A stretch of 64,000 bases of DNA from the NCBI GenBank assembly GCA_964544085.1, contig CAZIZT010000003.1:124001-188000 (forward strand). Reading direction: 5' to 3'. Of this stretch, positions 18,508 through 26,678 are shown piece after piece; position 1 is the stretch's first letter; the number at the start of each line of letters is the position of its first letter. Made by a program: the position numbers and the translations under genes. Source of the DNA: CAZIZT01 sp964544085. GTDB taxonomy: Bacteria > Campylobacterota_A > Desulfurellia > Desulfurellales > Hippeaceae. A model generated the notes under the pieces. The model was not told where the DNA came from and did no database searches. It saw nothing but the letters and a program-made list of their open reading frames with translations.

Positions 18508-19141
18508 GACCTTCTACCTCCCTTAAGTACTCCTTGAAAACCTCAATCAGCTTATCCAATGGCATTTTGGGCGTGTCTCGCAGTGTTTTAAAGGCATCCA
18601 ACGGAAAGTTGAACTCCTTTTCAAAGACCTCCACAAGTGTTGCATCATTTATCAACTTACCCTTGAGCCTCAGTATGTTTCTGAGAATCAGAAGGAAGTT
18701 GTACATGGATCTGTAGGCAATGTTCTCAATTACCTTTCTTTCAAGAGGAAGATCTATAAAAGCACCTTTCAATATAAGAAGTTTGCTTCTCAACTCATAC
18801 TCTATCTGTTTGCGAAGGTCATTGTCTTTTACGATCAGGTTTTCAAAAGGATTTTCACCATAGAGTATTTTCGCATTCTCCTTAAGCTCAAGTATCTCCA
18901 TACAGAAAACGTCACTTGCGTTTTCAAAGAAGTTATGGTTTACCACTATTGGCGTTGAGAGACGTTTCTTGAATTTGGTGTAAATCTTCTTTACCTTTAT
19001 CAGATCATCCGGGTCCACTTTATCAAGCACAATAAAAACGCCGTTGTTCTGAAGAAAGGATGTAACACCTATGTTATGCAAGCCCACACTAATCAATCTT
19101 TCGTTGAATACTCCCTTCAGTGCGTCGACAAACTCTCTCAC
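18476..19141 (-). CDS. Uncharacterised protein, possible nucleotidyltransferase-like fold plus helical domain
   Basis: A 221-residue soluble protein that I do not recognise with certainty. The N-terminal half is mixed alpha/beta (GVTSFLQNNGVFIVLDKVDPDDL, TPIVVNHNFF, VFCMEILELKENAKILYGENPF), and the second half is helical (residues about 118-215). The string EILELKENAKILYGENPF resembles the end of nucleotidyltransferase domains in minimal or degenerate proteins of that superfamily. No GS-X10-DXD motif is present, so any catalytic activity is doubtful. It overlaps tgt by 4 bases and the TPM gene by 32 bases, so it is a real, co-translated gene. Confidence 0.6.
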   Translation of the reverse strand: MREFVDALKGVFNERLISVGLHNIGVTSFLQNNGVFIVLDKVDPDDLIKVKKIYTKFKKRLSTPIVVNHNFFENASDVFCMEILELKENAKILYGENPFENLIVKDNDLRKQIEYELRSKLLILKGAFIDLPLERKVIENIAYRSMYNFLLILRNILRLKGKLINDATLVEVFEKEFNFPLDAFKTLRDTPKMPLDKLIEVFKEYLREVEGLVEISDKLLS

Positions 19142-20253
19142 GCCATCTCCCCGGATCTATACCTGTCAAAAAAATCCCTTTTGAATGCTTCGAATCGGTT
19201 TGTTAGAATGGCAGCACGCGCTTCCTTCACTAAGTTAACATAATAATACAAATTGTGAATGGTGGCAAGCGTGTAGAAGGATAGTTCCTTTGCCTTGTAG
19301 AGGTGTCGCAGGTAACCTCTTGAGAAGTGGCGGCAGGTGTAACAGCCACAGGATGCTTCGATTGGGTCTGGATCGTCTTTAAACTCTGAGCGTTTTATGT
19401 TTAGAACGCCGTATTTTGTAAACAGACTGCCATTCCTTGCGTTCCTTGTGGGTAACACGCAATCGAACATATCCACACCCAGGCCTATGAGCTCAACTAT
19501 ATCTTCAGGCTTTCCTACGCCCATAGCGTAACGCGGTTTGGTTTCAGGAAGCAGTGGAGTGACCACAGCAGTTGCAGCAAGCATATCCTCTCTTGGTTCA
19601 CCTACACTCAACCCGCCAATAGCAAAGCCATCAAAAGAGAGCTCCCTTATTCTCAGAGCTGCCTCTTTTCTGAGGTCTTCGAAGATACCACCTTGCACGA
19701 TTCCAAATAGTGCTTTAAGCGGAAAGCGTTTTCTCGCTTCAACAGATCTATATGCCCAGTTCATAGTTATATCCAGGGATTTCTTGATGTATCTTTTCTC
19801 CTGTGTGTATGGTGGACACTCATCCAGTACCATGGCTATATCACTACCCCAGCGTGATTGAAGTTCTACCACCTTTTCAGGAGTAAAAAAATGTGATGAC
19901 CCGTCTATATGTGACTTGAATGAGACCCCCTCCTGGGTGATCTCCCTTAGCTGGCTAAGACTGAAGACCTGAAAGCCACCGCTGTCTGTGAGAATACCTT
20001 TCTTCCATCCACTAAACCTGTGTAGCCCGCCCAGCTTTACTATGGTTTCAACGCCGGGCCTCAAATAGAGATGATATGTGTTGGAGAGTATCATCTTTAC
20101 GCCTACGGCGTTGAGCATGCACGGCAGGATAGCTTTGACACTTGCTGCAGTACCAACCGGCATGAAAACGGGCGTTTCAATCCTTGTGTGTCCAAGATCT
20201 ATTAAACCTGCTCGTGCCTGGCCATCGTTGTGGTGAAGCTCAAAAAGACTCAT
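19138..20253 (-). CDS. tgt: Queuine tRNA-ribosyltransferase
   Basis: A 371-residue enzyme that exchanges guanine for a 7-deazaguanine base at position 34 of tRNAs with GUN anticodons. The active-site segment LTDSGGFQVFSLS, the second catalytic Asp in DMFDCVLPTRNARNG, and the zinc site CGCYTCRHFSRGYLRHLY with its following HNL are all present. The length is typical. It overlaps both neighbours by 4 bases. It is in the same run as yajC-secD-secF, with which it is adjacent in many proteobacteria, but the two are separated here by eleven genes. Confidence 0.96.
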   Translation of the reverse strand: MSLFELHHNDGQARAGLIDLGHTRIETPVFMPVGTAASVKAILPCMLNAVGVKMILSNTYHLYLRPGVETIVKLGGLHRFSGWKKGILTDSGGFQVFSLSQLREITQEGVSFKSHIDGSSHFFTPEKVVELQSRWGSDIAMVLDECPPYTQEKRYIKKSLDITMNWAYRSVEARKRFPLKALFGIVQGGIFEDLRKEAALRIRELSFDGFAIGGLSVGEPREDMLAATAVVTPLLPETKPRYAMGVGKPEDIVELIGLGVDMFDCVLPTRNARNGSLFTKYGVLNIKRSEFKDDPDPIEASCGCYTCRHFSRGYLRHLYKAKELSFYTLATIHNLYYYVNLVKEARAAILTNRFEAFKRDFFDRYRSGEMA

Positions 20254-21080
20254 TGACTGATAGTGCCTATGTAGAGTTTGTTTGCTTCAAGCAGCGGAGC
20301 CAGAAGTTTGTTGTCATACACTCCAATGTCTGCGACGGACGTATCGAATCTTTTGACCGGCACCGGTTTCCTGAAATTGAAGCCTATGGCAAATATTCTG
20401 CCAGTTCTATAATCGGAAATGTATATTTTATCTTTATAGATGCTTACTCCGTCAAAACCAGTATAACCTGCAATCCTTATGCTTTTTATGAGTTTGCCTT
20501 TCTGCGATATGATATTTATGGCAGGCTGGTTGAACGACACGACGATAAAGGCTTTGAGTCTTTTGGAAAATACGATGCCATTGGGTGAGAAATCCCCGTT
20601 ACCGTGATAGAATATGCTGACCTTGTTGTGTTTAATGCAGTAAATGTTGTTGGTTGCAGTGTCTGTTACATAGATCGCATTCCCATGCAAGGTTATGTCG
20701 TTCAGGAAGCGGCTTGATTTCACAGGTATGCAGTGCATCCTTTTCGTGTCAATGTTTGCTACACACACCCTGTTAAGGTCGGATATGTAGATGTGATTGT
20801 TCTTGACCCATAAACCTTTGGGTGCCTGCAGGTGATCAATGAACTTGTACTCAAGGATATTTCCGTATTTGTCCAGTTTTGTAATAAAACCATCGAGATT
20901 CTCGCTCACCGGTGAGAAGCCAATGTTAGAAACAAATATGTAGCCCTGGTAGTAGACGGCACTTTCGGGATGGCGCAGACCGATAACAACCTTCCCGGAT
21001 AAAAACTTGAAACCGGTTATGGTGATCAGGGCTATAGCAATCAATAGAAAGACCAGCTTTCTGTTCTTTAGAAATGGCAT
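20250..21080 (-). CDS. Membrane-anchored NHL/SMP-30-like beta-propeller protein
   Basis: A 276-residue protein with an N-terminal membrane anchor or uncleaved signal (about 8-27), followed by repeated four-stranded blades: GYIFVSNIGF, NHIYISDLNRV, NAIYVTDTATNNIYCI, KAFIVVSFN and DKIYISDYRTGRIFAI. Each has the xxIYxSDxxxxxI rhythm of NHL or SMP-30/gluconolactonase-like propellers. It should face the periplasm. No catalytic residue set could be identified. It overlaps the upstream ABC ATPase gene by 13 bases, suggesting a common function, perhaps ligand binding. Confidence 0.72.
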   Translation of the reverse strand: MPFLKNRKLVFLLIAIALITITGFKFLSGKVVIGLRHPESAVYYQGYIFVSNIGFSPVSENLDGFITKLDKYGNILEYKFIDHLQAPKGLWVKNNHIYISDLNRVCVANIDTKRMHCIPVKSSRFLNDITLHGNAIYVTDTATNNIYCIKHNKVSIFYHGNGDFSPNGIVFSKRLKAFIVVSFNQPAINIISQKGKLIKSIRIAGYTGFDGVSIYKDKIYISDYRTGRIFAIGFNFRKPVPVKRFDTSVADIGVYDNKLLAPLLEANKLYIGTISQ

Positions 21081-21907
21081 CTTACCATCCTCTCATTGCG
21101 TTTTTTTAGCGGAGGTTCTTCTGCAAAACATATGCTGTTGCTTTTCTGGCATATCTTCACAAAAGGGCAGGCTGCCTCCGGGTCTATGTTTATTTCACTG
21201 AATCTGTCTTTTGTGTAGTGCATACCCTCCCGAGGAAGTGATGTGAGCAGATGTTCCATATACGGATGCTCAGGCTTGTTTTTGATGCTCTCTGCGTCAC
21301 CGAACTCGACCATCTTACCCTTATGCATGACCAGTAATTTACCCTTGAATCGTAGAAGTTCAATGTCATGTGTAATAAAAATTATTGTAATTCCCATGGT
21401 TTTGTTGAGTTCATTGAAGAGTTCCACTACTTGAAGCTTCGTTGTTTTATCCAGAGCGCTTGTAAACTCATCGGCAACGAGTATCTCGCCCTCAAGCAAA
21501 GCCATTGCCGTTAGCACACGTTGTTGCATTCCACCGCTTAGGTTGTGAGGATAGGATCTTAAAACCCGATCCACATCATCGAATCCAACCCTTCCAAGCA
21601 TCTCTTTTATTAGAGAGATATCGTTTTTCACTTCCCGCATCTGGTATTCGATGGTAAACAGCGGATCAAGAGATTCCAGTATGTTCTGGGGAATATATGA
21701 GATACGCCGATCGGTTTCAACGTGTCCTTTGTAGGTCAGACCGTAGAGTGAACCAATGCCAGCTATCACTTTAGCAAGGGTTGTTTTGCCAGCTCCCGTT
21801 TCGCCAATAATGGCGAGTATCTCTCCGTCTTTTAGTTGGAAGCTTATCTGTTTTAGCACCTCTCTGTCAGCGTATTTTGCCAGCTCTACGTCAATCGATA
21901 GGCTCAT
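21068..21907 (-). CDS. Oligopeptide/dipeptide-type ABC transporter ATP-binding protein
   Basis: A 279-residue ABC ATPase with Walker A GETGAGKTTL (near residue 38), signature LSGGMQQRVL, Walker B ILVADEFTSAL and the H-loop FITHDIELL. The C-terminal region (HPYMEHLLTSLPREG, then CPFVKICQKSNSICF) is the oligopeptide/dipeptide-type tail that, in DppD/OppD-like proteins, can bind an iron-sulfur cluster through its cysteines. No permease or solute-binding gene is adjacent: it lies between purE and a propeller protein. It may serve permeases encoded elsewhere. The start overlaps purE by 17 bases. Confidence 0.88.
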   Translation of the reverse strand: MSLSIDVELAKYADREVLKQISFQLKDGEILAIIGETGAGKTTLAKVIAGIGSLYGLTYKGHVETDRRISYIPQNILESLDPLFTIEYQMREVKNDISLIKEMLGRVGFDDVDRVLRSYPHNLSGGMQQRVLTAMALLEGEILVADEFTSALDKTTKLQVVELFNELNKTMGITIIFITHDIELLRFKGKLLVMHKGKMVEFGDAESIKNKPEHPYMEHLLTSLPREGMHYTKDRFSEINIDPEAACPFVKICQKSNSICFAEEPPLKKRNERMVRCHF

Positions 21908-22367
21908 TTAGTTTCCGTATCTTCTCCTCTTCGCGGCGAATGTATTCCTGCAGTTTTTCCCCAAGGGATTCGTCCTTCAGCGCCAGTATCCTCACGGCAA
22001 ACAGGGCTGCATTCTGCGCACCTTTTTTTCCTATGCCGAAGCTTGCCACGGGAATACCTCTGGGCATCTGCGCTATTGAGAACAGTGCATCAAGGCCCAG
22101 TAAATCGCTTGCAACAGGCACACCGAGTACCGGTTTTTTGGTATGTGCGGCTATGATGCCTGGAAGAGCTGCTGATAGACCAGCAATGACAATGGCAATA
22201 TCGAATTCCTTTTCAACAAGGCTGGCTATTTTTACCGTTAGATTGGGCGATCTGTGTGCTGAGGTGATAAAGTTTTTGTATGTTACACCGAAGCTGTCAA
22301 GTAGTGCCGCAGCCGCGTCTGCATACTGTTTATCGCTGGTGGATCCACAGATAATTGCTACCCTCAT
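21891..22367 (-). CDS. purE: N5-carboxyaminoimidazole ribonucleotide mutase, PurE class I
   Basis: A 158-residue enzyme that converts N5-CAIR to CAIR in purine synthesis. The motif IICGSTSDKQYAD, the catalytic His in TSAHRSPN, and GIPVASFGIGKKGAQNAALFAVRILAL are typical of class I PurE. I prefer the ATG at 22367 to the one at 22382 because it is preceded by GGCGAGGTTTGAA and gives the normal N terminus MRVAIICGS. It then starts one base after the purD stop. No purK is seen in the window. Confidence 0.94.
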   Translation of the reverse strand: MRVAIICGSTSDKQYADAAAALLDSFGVTYKNFITSAHRSPNLTVKIASLVEKEFDIAIVIAGLSAALPGIIAAHTKKPVLGVPVASDLLGLDALFSIAQMPRGIPVASFGIGKKGAQNAALFAVRILALKDESLGEKLQEYIRREEEKIRKLNEPID

Positions 22368-22368
22368 T

Positions 22369-23661
22369 TCAAACCTCGCCATCCGTTAGAAATTCGTAGG
22401 CCTTTGCGCCTATATCCTTTCTGTAATGCATGTTGTCAAAGTGTATCATATTGATTGCCTCGTATGCCCGTTTGCGTGCCTTGTCAAAGTCTTTGTCGAT
22501 ACCAACGACGTTTAAAACCCTGCCGCCTGCTGTAACAATGTGACCTTCTTCAATGGCCGTTCCAGCGTGGTAAATCTCTACGTTTTCGAGCTTTTTTACC
22601 CTGTCCAATCCGCTTATTGGTAAGCCTTTATGGTAGGACCCAGGGTAACCACCGCTTGCAAGAACGACACAAACGGCATAAGCCTGCTTCCAGTCTAATG
22701 TTTTATTCGAGAGGTTAGAGTCAATGGTTGCAAGGAACAGCTCTACAATATCGGTTTTGAGCAGGGGTAGAATTGCCTGTGTCTCTGGATCCCCGAAGCG
22801 ACAGTTAAACTCAAGCACATAGGGGTTTTTGTCCTTATCAATCATGAGTCCAGCATACAGAACACCTTTATAGACAATGCCTTCCTGCTTGAGCCCATGC
22901 AATGTTCTTTCCATTATCTCTTCTATGATGCGTTTCTTTAGATTGTCATCTACAATCGGAGCTGGAGCATAGGCACCCATGCCGCCGGTGTTGGGGCCTT
23001 TATCGTTGTCGAAAACCGGTTTATGGTCTTGAGCAGCTATAAGCGGAAGCAGGGTCTTTGAGTCTGTAAATGCAAGAAACGAAGCCTCCTGGCCGGTTAA
23101 CATTTCCTCTATTACAACCCTTCTGCCAGCCTCCTTAAACCGTTTTTTCAGGAATATATCATCAAGGGCGCTGAGTGCTTCATCCACGGAGTGTGCAACC
23201 GTAACACCCTTTCCTGCTGCAAGCCCATCAGCCTTTACAACAATTGGAGCACCACGTTTTCTAACGTAACGTGCAGCGTCGTCGTAATTGTCGAAGGTTT
23301 CATACCCGGCTGTGGGAATGCCGTATTTTTTGAGTATTTTCTTGGTGAAAGATTTGCTGGCTTCGATCCTTGCCCCCTCTTTTGTGGGACCAAAGGCTCT
23401 AATACCGGCCTGAGTAAGCTTGTCTACTACTCCTGCTGCGAGTGGGTTTTCAGGACCAATTACAGCTAAGTCTATACGGTTGGTCCTGCATAGCTTTACA
23501 ATTGTCTCTGTATCTTCCACATCTACCGGTATGTTTATAGCTATCTCAGCGGTGCCTGCATTGCCAGGCATACAGAAGAGTTCATCGCAATGTTTGGAGG
23601 CTCTTATCTTTGCCGCGATTGCGTGTTCCCTGCCGCCGGAGCCGATAAGGGCTATTCTCAT
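22369..23661 (-). CDS. purD: Phosphoribosylamine-glycine ligase
   Basis: A 430-residue ATP-grasp enzyme that joins glycine to phosphoribosylamine (GAR synthetase). The N-terminal GSGGREHAI, the ATP-grasp core VVKADGLAAGKGV, the loop GPNTGGMGAYAPAP and the metal site EFNCRFGDPETQAILP are diagnostic. The RBS AAGGAGGTAAACC is strong. It is the first gene of the long minus-strand run that continues to nth. Confidence 0.97.
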   Translation of the reverse strand: MRIALIGSGGREHAIAAKIRASKHCDELFCMPGNAGTAEIAINIPVDVEDTETIVKLCRTNRIDLAVIGPENPLAAGVVDKLTQAGIRAFGPTKEGARIEASKSFTKKILKKYGIPTAGYETFDNYDDAARYVRKRGAPIVVKADGLAAGKGVTVAHSVDEALSALDDIFLKKRFKEAGRRVVIEEMLTGQEASFLAFTDSKTLLPLIAAQDHKPVFDNDKGPNTGGMGAYAPAPIVDDNLKKRIIEEIMERTLHGLKQEGIVYKGVLYAGLMIDKDKNPYVLEFNCRFGDPETQAILPLLKTDIVELFLATIDSNLSNKTLDWKQAYAVCVVLASGGYPGSYHKGLPISGLDRVKKLENVEIYHAGTAIEEGHIVTAGGRVLNVVGIDKDFDKARKRAYEAINMIHFDNMHYRKDIGAKAYEFLTDGEV

Positions 23662-23687
23662 GGTTTACCTCCTTCCATTTGCAGAGT

Positions 23688-23716
23688 AGTTTATCTTTTT
23701 GCTGTACCGTTTTCAA
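23688..23716 (-). promoter_or_regulatory. Putative promoter of the purD-to-nth run
   Basis: On the minus strand, TTGAAA (23711-23716) and TAAACT (23688-23693) are separated by 17 bases and lie 27 bases from the purD start. The -35 is good and the -10 is weak, so confidence is moderate. Confidence 0.4.
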
Positions 23717-23822
23717 GCCGATCTCAATCTTTTAAGGAAGGGAAATTTACTTTGACGATTACGGATAGGAGATTTTTTCATATATAAAATTTTTGATATC
23801 AAATATTTAAAAATGAAATCCA

Positions 23823-23851
23823 TTGACTTTATAAATTTATTTTTGTATAAA
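23823..23851 (+). promoter_or_regulatory. Sigma70 promoter of the PAS/EAL gene
   Basis: TTGACT (23823-23828), a 17-base spacer and TATAAA (23846-23851) give a near-consensus promoter. The leader to the start codon at 23992 would be about 130 bases. Confidence 0.65.
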
Positions 23852-23864
23852 CTCACTACAACAA

Positions 23865-23885
23865 GGTAAGATTAATTTTCTTACC
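23865..23885 (+). repeat. Inverted repeat in the leader of the PAS/EAL gene
   Basis: GGTAAGA and TCTTACC are perfect 7-base arms around a 7-base AT loop, just downstream of the promoter at 23823. No T-tract follows, so it is more likely an operator or leader hairpin than a terminator. A third half-like TTCTTAC occurs a little further on. Confidence 0.5.
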
Positions 23886-23991
23886 TCCCTTTGATTCTTA
23901 CTTGATTTTTTACAAGGAAACACATAGGGGCAGTTTTCTAATTGCCTTTTAGGATCCAATTTTCAATCCACAGAAAGGATCTTTTTCAAGC

Positions 23992-26550
23992 ATGTTAACA
24001 TTGAACGATCAGATGCTTGAGCTCTTTAAGAGCACTCCGGGTATAGGTGTGGTTGTTTATCAGGATGAGGGCCTACTCGTTTACGTTAACGATGGATTTT
24101 GCGCATTCACCGAATACGATCATGACGAACTGGTAGGGAAGAAGCGAATCCACGAACTGGTTGAGGGCAAAACCAGGCCTACCGTCAGGCGCGTGGTTAA
24201 GCGTCGTTTAAGCGGTGAGGATTTTTCGTGGGAATCCAATGAGCTTGTCTATGTAACAAAGAAGGGCCATCTTAAGCCTTCCTTGAATTTTGGCTATACG
24301 GTTCTTTACCGCTCAAAACCGTCAGGTTTTGTTGTTGTTATTGATGTTGTTAAGCAAAAGACCTTCGAAATGCTATACAGAAGCCTTTCTGAGATTAACA
24401 GGCTGGTCTACTCTTCAAATAATGAAACGGAGCTGTTTGAAAAAGTCTGTGGTGTACTCACAAATCAGATGGAATTCGATCTTTCCTGTGTTGGCAGGAT
24501 TGATGAGGAAAGCAAGCTATTTGAGATTATCTGTGTGCAGGGTAATAAGAGGGATGTGGAGCTTTTAAGAAGATCGGTTATCTCGGTTGATCCATCGAGG
24601 AAGGAAGGCAGAGGTACTGTGGGCCGTGCTTATCGGATGAAGCGCATTGTGGCCCTCAACGATATATATAGCGACAACGGTATGAGTGCATGGAGGTCGT
24701 ATCAAAAAAAAGCCGGTGTTTATTCCGTGTGTAGTGTGCCGCTTATGAAAAGCGATAAGGTTGAGTACATTCTTGTTCTCTACTCAAGGATACCGGACAT
24801 TTTCTCGAATGAGTATCTGTTTTTGATAAGGGATCTACAGGAGAGTCTCAACTCATTTCTCAAGAATGTGGATACGATACGGTGGAATGCAATTTTTAGA
24901 AAGGCAATCGATGCAGGCTTCGATTACGTTATAGTTACAGATGATCAGCTGCGCATACGCTACATAAACGACAATGTTGAAAATGTCCTGGGTCATTCAT
25001 TCAAGGATATCTACATGAAGCCGTTAAGCTATCTCAGTTCAGAATTCCAGGAGACAAAGGATGGCTCCGCTTTTGGTTTTTACAGGGATATACTTTCTGG
25101 AGGGAGTTTTTTCAGAATTGTTCCTATTAGACACAAAAATGGTACGGAAATAAAGAGTGTACTGGTTCATGTTAGCAGGGTGCCCTCAGACTCCGCAGAG
25201 AGCGGCTATTTTATGATAATAGCTGCCAAAGATATAACCGGTGATGTTGAGCTGAAGAAAGCCATAGAGTATTCAATGAACAGAGACAGCCTAACAAACC
25301 TGTTAAATAGGGATGCCTTTGCGGCAGCTATCGATAGATTCATTGTAAGAGCCAGATACAAAGGCCTGAAAGGAGCCGTTTTAATTATCAATCCTGTTAA
25401 ATTTTCTCAGATCAATGAAGCATTTGGTTACAAGATTGGCAATAAAGTTCTAATAGAAATCGCCAACAGGTTGAGTTCTCGTCTAAGGGACTATGATGTT
25501 GTGGCTAAACTGGAATCCTCCAATTTTGGTGTGCTGCTCAAAGACATCAAACACGAGGGTGATGCTCTTATGGCTGGTATGCATCTGTTGAACCACCTCA
25601 CTAAACCATATAGGGTTGGTGTACACCAGATAGCTATAGAGTTTAGTGTGGGTATGAGCATTTTCCCTGACGACGCCGGGGAAGCTGAAGAGCTAATAGA
25701 AAAGGCGAACATAGCGTTGAGGGATGCCAAAACAAAGAACAGCGCCTTCGGTTTTTACAAAGAGGAGCTTAAGCAGCAGGCCTACAAGCGTGTAACGTTA
25801 AAGATGGAGCTGGCGGAGGCGCTTAAAAAGGACAGCTTTGTAATGTACTACCAGCCGTATTTTGAGGCAAAAAGCCATCGACTTGCCGGCGCAGAAGCCC
25901 TTGTTCGCTTGATAAAAGGCACCAGTGTGATTACTCCGGCTCACTTCATACCGTTTATGGAGGAGCTCAATATGATACAGGAGCTGGAGAAACGGGTTGT
26001 TTCGTATGTGCTTGAAGATATAAACAGGGTTGTTAGTCAAACGGCTCCTCTTCCGGTTACGATCAATCTATCTCCACAGAGCTTGAACGATGATGGTTTT
26101 GTGGATGATGTGCTCAGAGAAATAGGTATCACTGTCTCTGACAAAAAACTTGTAAATATTGAAATCACAGAAAGGCTGTTCATAAACGACAAAAAACGGG
26201 CGCGCGAGATATTGAAACTGTTTTCCTCAAAAGGGATACGCATATTTGTGGATGATTTTGGCACGGGTTATTCCTCCCTTTCCTATATTTCTGAGTTACC
26301 TGTGGATTTTGTGAAGATAGATCTCTCATTTACTCAGCATCTGCACGATAAAAGGACCCTTGCTGTTGTAAAAACGATTGTTTATATGGCAAAGGAGCTT
26401 GACCTGAAAACCGTTGCTGAGGGTGTAGAAACTGAAGAGCAGATGCGCATGCTTGAAGAGATTGGTTGCGATTATCTGCAGGGCTACCTGCTTGGCAGAC
26501 CGGTTCCGTTAATAAAATGGATTGAAATGCTTAAGCAGTTTCACAGCTAA
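23992..26550 (+). CDS. PAS-GAF-PAS-degenerate GGDEF-EAL cyclic-di-GMP phosphodiesterase
   Basis: An 852-residue cytoplasmic signalling protein without membrane spans. The domain order is PAS (about 6-118), GAF (about 130-285), PAS (about 300-415), GGDEF (about 430-590) and EAL (about 605-850). The GGDEF signature is lost: its place reads KLESSNFGVLL (near 506), and the metal-binding segment reads LIINPVKFSQINE, so cyclase activity is not expected. The EAL domain keeps its motif (GAEALVR), the Asn in TINLSPQSL, the Glu in EITERLF, DDFGTGYSSL, KIDLSF and AEGVETEEQ. It should therefore hydrolyse c-di-GMP, controlled by its PAS and GAF sensors. The PAS ligands are unknown. Confidence 0.93.
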   Translation: MLTLNDQMLELFKSTPGIGVVVYQDEGLLVYVNDGFCAFTEYDHDELVGKKRIHELVEGKTRPTVRRVVKRRLSGEDFSWESNELVYVTKKGHLKPSLNFGYTVLYRSKPSGFVVVIDVVKQKTFEMLYRSLSEINRLVYSSNNETELFEKVCGVLTNQMEFDLSCVGRIDEESKLFEIICVQGNKRDVELLRRSVISVDPSRKEGRGTVGRAYRMKRIVALNDIYSDNGMSAWRSYQKKAGVYSVCSVPLMKSDKVEYILVLYSRIPDIFSNEYLFLIRDLQESLNSFLKNVDTIRWNAIFRKAIDAGFDYVIVTDDQLRIRYINDNVENVLGHSFKDIYMKPLSYLSSEFQETKDGSAFGFYRDILSGGSFFRIVPIRHKNGTEIKSVLVHVSRVPSDSAESGYFMIIAAKDITGDVELKKAIEYSMNRDSLTNLLNRDAFAAAIDRFIVRARYKGLKGAVLIINPVKFSQINEAFGYKIGNKVLIEIANRLSSRLRDYDVVAKLESSNFGVLLKDIKHEGDALMAGMHLLNHLTKPYRVGVHQIAIEFSVGMSIFPDDAGEAEELIEKANIALRDAKTKNSAFGFYKEELKQQAYKRVTLKMELAEALKKDSFVMYYQPYFEAKSHRLAGAEALVRLIKGTSVITPAHFIPFMEELNMIQELEKRVVSYVLEDINRVVSQTAPLPVTINLSPQSLNDDGFVDDVLREIGITVSDKKLVNIEITERLFINDKKRAREILKLFSSKGIRIFVDDFGTGYSSLSYISELPVDFVKIDLSFTQHLHDKRTLAVVKTIVYMAKELDLKTVAEGVETEEQMRMLEEIGCDYLQGYLLGRPVPLIKWIEMLKQFHS

Positions 26551-26678
26551 AACTTCCACGCACTTTTTTTATCTCGTTCGAATTGTTAAGTAGTTAATAT
26601 TCATACGGCAATTAATTGACTATCCTCCGTGCTGGCTTAGATTACACTTTGAAGAAAAATTTTTATGGAGGTAGGTTT

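Larger units (their letters stand above)
23662..23991. other. Divergent intergenic region between purD and the PAS/EAL gene
   Basis: This 330-base gene-free stretch is very AT-rich. It holds a minus-strand promoter for purD (23688-23716), a strong plus-strand promoter (23823-23851), an inverted repeat in the leader of the plus-strand gene (23865-23885) and a lone perfect palindrome TTTGATATCAAA (23792-23803). I see no small ORF, RNA gene or riboswitch fold in it. Confidence 0.6.

Noticed and set aside
23792..23803. The palindrome TTTGATATCAAA as a purine-regulator site for purD
   Set aside because: It occurs once, in very AT-rich DNA about 130 bases from purD, and does not match a known purine operator. 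It could be chance.
23852..23991. A c-di-GMP riboswitch in the leader of the PAS/EAL gene
   Set aside because: The leader holds a simple inverted repeat but none of the conserved elements of the GEMM aptamers could be recognised.
26616..26644. A promoter ahead of the yfdX-like gene (TTGACT with a following AGATTA)
   Set aside because: The -35 is good but no convincing -10 exists at a normal distance.
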